This document shows, in pieces, positions 1 through 5,577 of a stretch of DNA of 8,489 nt; the stretch's first letter is position 1, and each line of letters begins with the position of its first letter. The DNA lies in NCBI GenBank assembly GCA_039930985.1, contig JBDTSV010000169.1:1-8489 (forward strand). The letters are read 5' to 3'. The position numbers and the translations under genes were made by a program. A model generated the notes under the pieces. That model did not search any database. It had not been told where the DNA came from and saw nothing but the letters and a program-made list of their open reading frames with translations. The stretch is from CADEED01 sp039930985. GTDB lineage: Bacteria > Pseudomonadota > Gammaproteobacteria > Steroidobacterales > Steroidobacteraceae.

Positions 1-239
1 TCCTCGCGGATCGCCGTGTGTGGGCAGCCACCGGTTTCGACGCCGCGTATCCGCTCGGGCGCCAACGCCTGGCTCCGAATCAGGAATTCCTGATCTTCTT
101 TGGTGTAGATGTCGTTGGTTACCACGGCGAGATTGAACTTGTCGCGCATCCGCTTGCACAGCGAATCGACCAGAGCGGTCTTGCCTGAACCCACCGGGCC
201 GCCGACACCCACCCGCAATACATCTGGTTTGGAACTCAT
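1..239 (-). CDS. ureG: Urease accessory GTPase UreG (partial, N-terminal ~79 residues)
   Basis: UreG is a cytoplasmic SIMIBI-class GTPase that works with UreD, UreF and UreE to load nickel into urease. Read on the minus strand from the ATG at 239-237, the protein begins MSSKPDVLRVGVGGPVGSGKT. That contains the UreG P-loop (GGPVGSGKT), followed by the typical VTNDIYTKED stretch and the nickel/zinc-binding Cys-Pro-His in ETGGCPHTAIRED. These motifs are seen directly and are diagnostic of the family. The C-terminal half, with the remaining G motifs, lies beyond the left edge. An in-frame ATG at 248-246 would add three residues (MAT). Neither start has a convincing ribosome-binding site, and 239 gives the usual short leader before the P-loop. 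No ureF precedes it; the neighbour upstream is the divergent hupE/ureJ-like gene, so ureG seems to be the first gene of a leftward transcript. Confidence 0.96.
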   Translation of the reverse strand, partial: MSSKPDVLRVGVGGPVGSGKTALVDSLCKRMRDKFNLAVVTNDIYTKEDQEFLIRSQALAPERIRGVETGGCPHTAIRE

Positions 240-351
240 GGTCGCCATGATACGTCGTGCCCGGCGCGGTTGCGGCCGGGGTCTACGTCAATTGACCTAT
301 ATAAGAGTGTCGACCCCTCGGACTGGCAGCGGAATCGGATAATCTTTTGCC
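240..351. promoter_or_regulatory. Divergent ureG / hupE-like intergenic region
   Basis: This 112-bp gap separates two genes that point away from each other, so it should hold both promoters. Its AT-rich core contains the perfect 10-bp palindrome GTCAATTGAC (287-296), which places a TTGAC -35-like half on each strand, followed by TATATAAG (298-305). A GATAAT hexamer (338-343), one base from the -10 consensus, sits just before the hupE-like ATG. None of these pairs with a good partner hexamer at 16-18 bp, so no promoter can be assigned firmly. The palindrome could equally be a regulator site. Function is inferred from position only. Confidence 0.35.
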
Positions 352-795
352 ATGACACGAAGCAGGAAATCCATTGCCCTCATGGCCACCCTCGCCGCGC
401 TACTGCCATCGCTGGCGTTGGCGCATCCCGGTCATGGCAGCGATGGCAGCTTCGCCGCCGGTCTGCTGCATCCTCTCGATGGACTCGACCATCTGCTGGT
501 CATCGGCATCGCCGGCATGCTCGCGGCCCGGCTCGGGGCACACTCACTGCGCGTGCTCGTTGCACTGTTCGCGGGGTTGTTAGTCGCCGCGCTGACCTCG
601 GCCCTCGGTGCCTGGCAGTTCGCCGCGGGCTTCCTGGTCACGAGTGTCTGCCTGATCACGATCGTGGCGACCGCGACCCGGATTTGCCAGCGATTCACTG
701 CTGCAGCCGGATCACGCTCGTCGACTTTGGCCTGGACTATTCCAGGTAGGCTTTCTCGGGCGGCCAGGCGTCCCAGCGCTCCGGTTCGGCACTGA
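352..795 (+). CDS. HupE/UreJ-like membrane protein, short and probably internally deleted
   Basis: HupE/UreJ proteins are inner-membrane proteins of about 190-200 residues linked to nickel supply for hydrogenase or urease. This 147-residue product has a signal peptide (1-24, ending ALA) followed by AHPGHG. It then has the family hallmark HPLDGLDHLL (40-49; His40, Asp46, His47) and two hydrophobic segments (about 48-60 and 66-85). A stretch like the last family segment, WQFAAGFLVTSVCLITIVA, follows almost at once. The central helices and the second His-rich motif (HGxAHGxE) expected between them are absent. After about residue 115 the sequence is Arg/Ser-rich and unlike the family, and it runs 59 bp into the convergent thioesterase gene. 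No strong ribosome-binding site precedes the ATG. The neighbouring ureG supports a nickel link. It may be a degraded remnant rather than a working permease. Confidence 0.72.
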   Translation: MTRSRKSIALMATLAALLPSLALAHPGHGSDGSFAAGLLHPLDGLDHLLVIGIAGMLAARLGAHSLRVLVALFAGLLVAALTSALGAWQFAAGFLVTSVCLITIVATATRICQRFTAAAGSRSSTLAWTIPGRLSRAARRPSAPVRH

Positions 796-1204
796 TCATC
801 GACTGCGATCGCGAAAACACCTGCGGCTCGAACTCAGTCGATTTGCGACCCTGCGAGTCGATGTGCACGCCCGTGAGCAGCGTCGTTGCGAGGTGGTCGC
901 CCGTGTCCGCGCGGAACATCTCGTGCACGAACCGGATCGATTTTGACTTGAGCGCAAGCACCGCCGAGCGGACGATCAAGACGTCGCCGGCGAGCGCCTC
1001 GCGTTTGTAAGCGATGCGCTGATCCACCGCGACCATGCCGCGCTGTGTTTCGCGCATGTATTGCGAAGTCATACCCATGAGTGACGCGAGGTTCCAGGTG
1101 GCTTCGTCGAACTTGCCGACGTACCACATCACGTTCATGTGTCCCATGTGGTCGCAGTGCCACTGATGCACCATACCGCGATAGGTGATGCCGATTCCGC
1201 TCAT
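737..1204 (-). CDS. Hotdog-fold acyl-CoA thioesterase (4-hydroxybenzoyl-CoA thioesterase/YbgC-like)
   Basis: The 155-residue product is a predicted cytoplasmic enzyme that hydrolyses acyl-CoA or aryl-CoA thioesters. Near its N-terminus it carries HQWHCDHMGHMNVMWYVGKFDEA (residues 13-35). This matches the family active-site pattern D-x-x-G-H-x-N-x-x-x-Y-x-x-x-F, with Asp18 in the catalytic position, His22, Asn24, Tyr28 and Phe32. The later AYKREALAGDVLIVRS and KSIRFVHEMFRA segments fit the central hotdog strands. Length is normal for a single-hotdog protein. The ATG at 1204-1202 is well supported by GGGGAGGA (1219-1212), with GGAGG 8 nt upstream. The gene is transcribed alone leftward. It diverges from the ABC operon and its 3' end overlaps the hupE-like gene. 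The substrate cannot be told from sequence, and no pathway genes lie next to it. Confidence 0.88.
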   Translation of the reverse strand: MSGIGITYRGMVHQWHCDHMGHMNVMWYVGKFDEATWNLASLMGMTSQYMRETQRGMVAVDQRIAYKREALAGDVLIVRSAVLALKSKSIRFVHEMFRADTGDHLATTLLTGVHIDSQGRKSTEFEPQVFSRSQSMISAEPERWDAWPPEKAYLE

Positions 1205-1500
1205 TTGATGATCCTCCCCGTCTGCGTTGGCCTGGCGCGTGCGTCGTTCATCGTCCGCAGATGCTACTCAAAAACGCTGCCAGCCGGATGCGCAACGTCG
1301 ACAGGATGGGCGCGCGCGCCACTATCTACATGATTTCGTCGTAGCCAGCATCACACGCTGACTCTGAGTCATCGACTGCCCGGCGGAGCCGGACACGGGC
1401 TAACTACCGCGGCGCACCGCGGGACGTACCGGCCGCCGAAAAATATTTGGCGAAGGGGCTGGTGTTCGATTCGGAACTGAGTATACACTGTATATACAGT
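1205..1500. promoter_or_regulatory. Divergent control region between thioesterase and GntR-ABC operon
   Basis: This 296-bp stretch has no convincing gene; the reading frames that cross it lack recognisable content. At the left it holds the thioesterase ribosome-binding site. In the middle is the interrupted palindrome TGACTCTGAGTCA (1359-1371). Next come GC-rich inverted patches (CCGGC-GGA-GCCGG at 1380-1392, and two CCGCGG copies at 1407-1423). At the right are an AT-rich AAATATTT (1441-1448) and the strong operator-like palindrome next to the GntR start. Promoters for both directions must lie here, but no clear -35/-10 pair with standard spacing is visible on either strand. Confidence 0.5.
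1359..1371. promoter_or_regulatory. Interrupted palindrome TGACTCTGAGTCA, possible operator
   Basis: TGACTC and GAGTCA are exact reverse complements flanking a single T. Bases two and three positions further out also pair (CG at 1356-1357 with CG at 1373-1374), giving an imperfect 19-bp dyad. It lies about 155 bp from the thioesterase start and 130 bp from the GntR start, a plausible place for a regulator. No regulator can be named. It differs in sequence from the palindrome at 1487-1500, so any binding protein is probably different. Confidence 0.25.
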
Positions 1501-1506
1501 ATGTAC
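1481..1506. promoter_or_regulatory. Candidate GntR (YtrA-type) operator overlapping the start of the regulator gene
   Basis: The core ACTGTATATACAGT (1487-1500) is a perfect 14-bp palindrome ending at the base before the GntR ATG. Outside it, positions 1481-1483 and 1485 pair with 1504-1506 and 1502, so an imperfect 26-bp dyad reaches into the first two codons. It includes -10-like hexamers (TATACA 1482-1487, TATATA 1491-1496). A dimeric repressor bound here would block the promoter and/or the start codon. YtrA-subfamily GntR regulators usually repress their own operon from such a site, so autoregulation is a reasonable inference. Binding by this particular protein is not shown by sequence alone. 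Confidence 0.6.
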
Positions 1507-1887
1507 AGCGGCCTAAACATCTCCCAGACCGACGCCCGCCCCATGTATCTGCAGATCATGGAGCAGATCCGGGCCCGCATCGCCGCTGGCGACTGGGTGG
1601 CCGGCAAGGAGTTGCCCTCCATTCGAGCGCTGGCAGCCGCGCTGAGCGTCAGCGTCATCACCGTCAAACGCGCCTACCTCGACCTGGAGAACGAGGGCGT
1701 CATCGTCACCCGCCACGGCAAGGGCTCGTTCGTAGCGGACGTGAACGGCCTGGCCGGCGAGCTGCAGGAAGAAAAGCTCGATGAACATCTCGCGGCGGCC
1801 GCCGGCATGGGCCGGCAGCTCGGACTCGGTGACGACGAACTCGCGGCGCGCCTGCGCCGCGCCATCCGCAACCTGGACAAGAAATGA
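1501..1887 (+). CDS. GntR-family transcriptional regulator, YtrA subfamily
   Basis: This 128-residue protein is a predicted DNA-binding repressor of the operon it heads. Residues 10-80 form the GntR winged helix-turn-helix: ARPMYLQIMEQIRARI (helix 1), then ELPSIRALAAALSVSVITVKRAYLDLENEGVI (helices 2-3) and the wing TRHGKGSFV. The short C-terminal part (81-128) is helical (ELQEEKLDEHLAAAA, DDELAARLRRAIRNL). Size and lack of a large effector domain place it in the YtrA subfamily, whose members control ABC transporter operons. The ATG at 1501 is preferred because the family motif starts a few residues later. A TTG at 1447 would add 18 unrelated residues encoded across the palindrome. No Shine-Dalgarno lies at the usual distance, so a leaderless or very short-leader mRNA is possible. 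Its stop overlaps the next start (ATGA, 1884-1887), indicating translational coupling. The inducer is unknown. Confidence 0.9.
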   Translation: MYSGLNISQTDARPMYLQIMEQIRARIAAGDWVAGKELPSIRALAAALSVSVITVKRAYLDLENEGVIVTRHGKGSFVADVNGLAGELQEEKLDEHLAAAAGMGRQLGLGDDELAARLRRAIRNLDKK

Positions 1888-2774
1888 CTCAGACCAAACA
1901 CATCGAGATGTACGCAGTGCGCAAATCGTTCCGCTTCTTTTCCCTGCGCGACCTCTCCCTGGATCTCGAGCCCGGGCAGATCATGGGTTTTGTCGGCCCC
2001 AATGGCGCCGGCAAGAGCACCACGATCCGCATCGCCATGGGCCTGCTCGCCGCCGATTCGGGTGAAGTCCGCGTTCTCGGTTGCCAGATGCCCGAGGCGC
2101 AGGCCATCGCCAAGCGCGACATCGGTTTCGTCTCCGCCGAGATGCGCCTGCTGCCGCACGCAACGCTCGACTGGCACATGCGATTCGTGGCCTCTATCTA
2201 CCCTGGCTGGGATCCCGTCTACGCCGCGAACCTGGTGAAGCGCTTCAACCTGCGCCCGGAGCAGAACGTGCGCAGCCTGTCGCACGGCGAGCACGTGAAG
2301 GCCGTGTTGCTGCTGGCGCTCGCCCGCCGCCCCACCCTGCTCATCCTCGATGAACCCACCACCGGCCTGGATCCGGTGGCGCGCCACGAGGTGATCGGCG
2401 AGTTCATGGACGTGCTGCGCGACGACAGCCGCTCGATCCTCTTCTCCTCACACAACACCGTGGACGTGGAGCGCATTTCCGATCGCATCACATTCATCGA
2501 CCGTGGCCAGATGGTGGATAGCAGCGACAAGGAGGACTTCCTCGAGCGCTGGCGCCGCATTCAACTGCAACTACCCGCCGGAAAGATGCTGCCGGAGCTG
2601 CCCGATGTGGTCAGTCGCGTGAATGACGGCCAGTTCATCACCCTCACTACCAATCGGTTCTCCGATGACTGGCTGGCGCGGCTGGGCGACGGCGTGAGCG
2701 CGGTGCAGCGCATGAACCTCGAGGAAATCTTCGTCGCGAATGTCATGCATCACCGCGAGGCGCGCGGCCAATGA
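1884..2774 (+). CDS. ABC transporter ATP-binding protein (YtrB/YhcG-like)
   Basis: The 296-residue protein is a cytoplasmic ATPase that should power the adjacent permease. Visible motifs are Walker A GPNGAGKST (38-46), signature LSHGE (132-136), Walker B LLILDEP with Asp156 and Glu157, D-loop GLDP, and H-switch His190 in SSHN. The ATPase therefore looks intact, although the signature departs from LSGGQ. The Q-loop position reads SAE (84-86), with Glu in place of Gln. The segment YPGWDPVYAANLVKRFNL and the E-type Q-loop resemble YtrB/YhcG-type ATPases that travel with GntR regulators (family knowledge). Residues about 220-296 form a C-terminal extension ending LEEIFVANVMHH, as in multidrug/antibiotic-type ABC-2 ATPases. 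It is coupled to the regulator by a 4-bp overlap and has no separate ribosome-binding site. It also overlaps the following permease by 4 bp. The substrate cannot be deduced. Confidence 0.95.
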   Translation: MTQTKHIEMYAVRKSFRFFSLRDLSLDLEPGQIMGFVGPNGAGKSTTIRIAMGLLAADSGEVRVLGCQMPEAQAIAKRDIGFVSAEMRLLPHATLDWHMRFVASIYPGWDPVYAANLVKRFNLRPEQNVRSLSHGEHVKAVLLLALARRPTLLILDEPTTGLDPVARHEVIGEFMDVLRDDSRSILFSSHNTVDVERISDRITFIDRGQMVDSSDKEDFLERWRRIQLQLPAGKMLPELPDVVSRVNDGQFITLTTNRFSDDWLARLGDGVSAVQRMNLEEIFVANVMHHREARGQ

Positions 2775-3439
2775 GCATCGTCACCCGCAAGCTCATCGGC
2801 AAGGAGCTCTACGTGAATCGCTGGTTCATCGGCGGCGGCGCGCTCGCCGGCCTTCTATCGGTGGGCATCGCCAGCTTGGGCAAGACCGGCTTCAACGTCG
2901 GCGCGCTCGGCTGGATCACGGCCATCATCGCGCATGGAGTGATGCTGGCCATCTACGGAATCATGAACGAGCGCAAGGAACATGCACTGCAGTTCGTGCT
3001 CAGCCTGCCGGTGTCCATCGGCGACTACGTACGCGCCAAGCTGGTGGGACTGCTGTTGTGCTTCCTGCTGCCCTGGTTCCTGGCAAGCGGCGCCGCGTTG
3101 ATCCTGATCTTCGCCAAAGCCGACATTCCCGATGGCTTGGCGGTATTCGCCGTGCTGCTGAGCGTGTTCATGCTGACGAATTTCTCGCTGGTGCTGTGCG
3201 GCACCCTGCATGCCATGTCCGAGGCGCTGATCTCGGCCGTGATCATCGTCACCAACATGGCCGTCAGTCTGTTCATGTTCACCGTCGGCGCCCTGCCCGC
3301 CATCCAGAAGACCACGACGGCCAAAGTGCCGGACTGGAACCCGACGTTCTGGACCGTGCTCCTCGTCGAACTCGCCGTGTTCTTCGCTGCCCTCACGCTG
3401 CCGCTGCTGTTCGCCGCGCGCCGCCGTGATTTCATCTAA
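2771..3439 (+). CDS. ABC-2 type transporter permease
   Basis: The 222-residue integral membrane protein is the natural partner of the ATPase just upstream, whose stop overlaps its start (ATGA at 2771-2774). Hydrophobic segments lie at about 18-36, 46-66, 92-115, 121-146, 150-175 and 194-216, giving six membrane passes as expected of an ABC-2 half-transporter. The cytoplasmic stretch NERKEHALQFVLSLPVSIGDYVRAK (66-90) follows the second helix. It is the family's coupling segment (the ERKxxT...LSLPVS pattern). The protein ends in a basic tail (ARRRDFI). It is short but complete for the YtrC/D-like group. A weak GCGAGG lies 10 nt before the ATG, so translation probably depends on coupling. Two copies with two ATPases would form a full transporter. 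What it moves is unknown. Confidence 0.88.
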   Translation: MSIVTRKLIGKELYVNRWFIGGGALAGLLSVGIASLGKTGFNVGALGWITAIIAHGVMLAIYGIMNERKEHALQFVLSLPVSIGDYVRAKLVGLLLCFLLPWFLASGAALILIFAKADIPDGLAVFAVLLSVFMLTNFSLVLCGTLHAMSEALISAVIIVTNMAVSLFMFTVGALPAIQKTTTAKVPDWNPTFWTVLLVELAVFFAALTLPLLFAARRRDFI

Positions 3440-3450
3440 AGGGAACCACA

Positions 3451-5577
3451 ATGACAACGACTCAGCCTCTCGATCAGCGCCTGCATGCATTGGATGCGGT
3501 GCGTGGCTTCGCCTTGTTGCTAGGCGTGGCCTTTCACGCGGCACTCTCCTTCATGCCTGGCATGCCGCCCGGCGTGTGGTTCGCGATAGACAACTCGCCG
3601 AGCCAGGCGTTGAGCGACCCGGCGTTTGTCGCGCACATCTTCCGCATGTCGTTGTTCTTCTTTATCGCGGGCTACTTCGGACGCCTGTTGTATCTGAAAC
3701 TTGGCGCGCGCTCATTCTGGTCGAACCGCCTGAAGCGCATCCTCATTCCGTTGGTGGCTGGCTGGGTCATTCTGGCGCCGATCATCAGCTTTCTTTGGCA
3801 GATGGGTCTGACCAAGGTCTTCGGCGGTACGTTGCCGCCCATGCCCGCAATGCCGAAGGACTTCTTCCCGCTCGGGCATCTGTGGTTCCTGTATCAGTTG
3901 CTCCTCATCTACGTGGCAGTCATTGCGGTCCGCAGCCTCGTCGCTCGCCTGGATCCCGCGCAGCGACTGCGCAGCGTGGTCGACAAGGCGGTGAGCGGAT
4001 CGATTCGCACCATGGCGGGCACCTTCACGCTCGGACTCCCGGTCGCCGCCGCGCTGATGTCGCTGCCCTTCTGGATCTACTGGATGGGCATCCCTACTCC
4101 GGACATGACACTGGTTCCGCAGGTCCCGGCGTTGGCAGGTTTCGGCACGGCATTCGCGTTCGGCTGGCTGGTGCATCGCTCGAAGGATGCGCTGGCAGCC
4201 ATCGCGCGGCGCTGGTTTTCGAATCTCGGCATCGCAATCGTCGCCACCGGCTGGCTGCTGCACTCCATGCACGCCGAGCCCATCGCGCAGCCGGGCTTGA
4301 CCAAAACGGTCTACGCACTGATATTCGGCGTGGCGCTGTGGGGCTGGGTGCTCGGGCTCACGGGCGCGGCATTGCGCTTCCTCTCTAACTACAGTGCGAC
4401 GCGCCGCTACCTTGCCGATGCCTCGTACTGGATCTACCTCGCGCACCTGCCGGTGGTCGTGGCGTTGCAGATCTGGGTCAGCCACTGGGCGCTGCACTGG
4501 AGCCTGAAGTATCCGTTCATTCTCCTTGCGAGCTTCGCGTTCCTGTTCGTGACCTACCACTACCTGGTGCGCCCGACGTTCATCGGCCAGTTGCTCAATG
4601 GCCGCAAGCACCCCCTCCGGAAAAAGAGCGGGCCCACACCCTTGGCAGCGAACGCTTCGCCCGCCTCACCGTCACCGGTAACTGCGGCTCGCGGGGGCGT
4701 GATCGCCCGGCTGCGCGGCATCACCAAGCGTTACGGCGCCGTCACCGCGCTCACCAACATCGACATCGAAGTACACGCCGGCGAATTGCTGGCGGTCCTG
4801 GGTCCCAACGGCGCCGGCAAATCCACCGCGATTTCCTTGTGGTTGGGCCTCGCCGAGGCCGACGAAGGCGAAGTCACCTTGTTCGGCGGCTCGCCGCAGG
4901 AAATCGACCAGCGTCGTCGCCTGGGCGTGATGATGCAGGACGTCGAACTACCCAAGGAACTGCGCGCTCGTGAACTCGTGGCATTGGCCGCCAGCTACTA
5001 CGATCATCCGCTCACCGTGGAAGAAGCGCTCGAACGCGCCGGCATCACGCCGATAGCCAATCGCCCCTATGGCAAGTTGTCCGGTGGCCAGAAACGCCAG
5101 GTTCAATTCGCGGTCGCGATCTGCGGTCGCCCCAAGGTGTTGTTCCTCGACGAGCCCACGGTGGGCCTCGACATCAAGGCACGCGAAGCGCTCTGGACCA
5201 GCATTCGCTCACTGCTCGCCCAAGGCTGCTCGGTCGTACTCACCACGCACTATCTCGAAGAGGCCGAAGCGCTCGCGAACCGCGTGGCGGTTGTCTCCAA
5301 GGGTCGAGTGATCGCCTCGGGCACCGTGGACGACATGCGCGCGCTGGTCGCGCGCCGCCAGATCAGTTGTGAATCGTCGCTGAGCGCGGACGAAATTCGC
5401 AGGTGGACGGGCGTGGTCGAGGTCACGCGCGTTGAGAAGCGCCTGAACATCACCGTCACGGACGCCGAAGGCGTGGTACGGCGCCTTCTGGCCAGCGATG
5501 CAAACCTTGCGCGCCTCGAGGTGCGGCAGGCCGGACTCAACGAGGCATTCAACGAACTTACACGGGAGGCTGCATGA
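3451..5577 (+). CDS. Fusion protein: acyltransferase-3 (OpgC/MdoC-like) membrane domain joined to an ABC ATPase
   Basis: One uninterrupted 708-codon frame encodes two usually separate proteins. Residues 1-384 are an acyltransferase-3 domain with about ten membrane helices and the family's residues: LDAVRG (14-19), His29 in helix 1, FFFIAGY, RLKRILIP (93-100), HLWFL (143-147) and SYWIYLAHLP (325-334). Such enzymes move acyl groups onto sugars, glucans or lipids across the inner membrane. Residues 385-416 are a basic then Ala/Ser/Pro-rich linker. Residues 417-708 are a complete ABC ATPase: Walker A GPNGAGKST (451-459), signature LSGGQ (543-547), Walker B VLFLDEP with Asp567 and Glu568, His600, and a DrrA-like C-terminal region ending LNEAFNELTREAA. 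The start follows AAAGGGA by 6 nt, 11 bp after the first permease, and the stop overlaps the next permease (ATGA). The acyl substrate is unknown. Domain assignments are firm; the joint function is inferred. Confidence 0.93.
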   Translation: MTTTQPLDQRLHALDAVRGFALLLGVAFHAALSFMPGMPPGVWFAIDNSPSQALSDPAFVAHIFRMSLFFFIAGYFGRLLYLKLGARSFWSNRLKRILIPLVAGWVILAPIISFLWQMGLTKVFGGTLPPMPAMPKDFFPLGHLWFLYQLLLIYVAVIAVRSLVARLDPAQRLRSVVDKAVSGSIRTMAGTFTLGLPVAAALMSLPFWIYWMGIPTPDMTLVPQVPALAGFGTAFAFGWLVHRSKDALAAIARRWFSNLGIAIVATGWLLHSMHAEPIAQPGLTKTVYALIFGVALWGWVLGLTGAALRFLSNYSATRRYLADASYWIYLAHLPVVVALQIWVSHWALHWSLKYPFILLASFAFLFVTYHYLVRPTFIGQLLNGRKHPLRKKSGPTPLAANASPASPSPVTAARGGVIARLRGITKRYGAVTALTNIDIEVHAGELLAVLGPNGAGKSTAISLWLGLAEADEGEVTLFGGSPQEIDQRRRLGVMMQDVELPKELRARELVALAASYYDHPLTVEEALERAGITPIANRPYGKLSGGQKRQVQFAVAICGRPKVLFLDEPTVGLDIKAREALWTSIRSLLAQGCSVVLTTHYLEEAEALANRVAVVSKGRVIASGTVDDMRALVARRQISCESSLSADEIRRWTGVVEVTRVEKRLNITVTDAEGVVRRLLASDANLARLEVRQAGLNEAFNELTREAA

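Noticed and set aside
560..736. A frameshift that would restore the missing middle of the HupE/UreJ-like protein
   Set aside because: The other two frames were read for the expected HGxAHGxE motif and nothing similar appears, so an internal deletion fits better than a frameshift.
1378..1400. GC-rich hairpin (CCGGC-GGA-GCCGG) as a terminator
   Set aside because: No gene ends nearby on either strand and no T-run follows; short GC-rich dyads are expected by chance in this DNA.
1488..1499. LexA (SOS) box, because of CTGT...ACAG
   Set aside because: The E. coli-type LexA site has eight bases between CTGT and ACAG; here there are four. The position next to a GntR gene fits an autoregulatory operator better.
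1447..1500. Upstream TTG start for the GntR regulator
   Set aside because: It would add 18 residues with no family similarity, translate through the palindrome, and has no ribosome-binding site. The ATG at 1501 matches family length.
2855..3544. Long minus-strand open frame (229 codons) opposite the first permease
   Set aside because: Its product is Gln/His/Arg-rich with no domain. It is the antisense shadow of high-GC codons in the clear permease gene.
3712..4611. Long minus-strand open frame (299 codons) opposite the acyltransferase domain
   Set aside because: Composition is typical of antisense GC-rich frames and no motif is seen; the plus strand has a strongly conserved enzyme.
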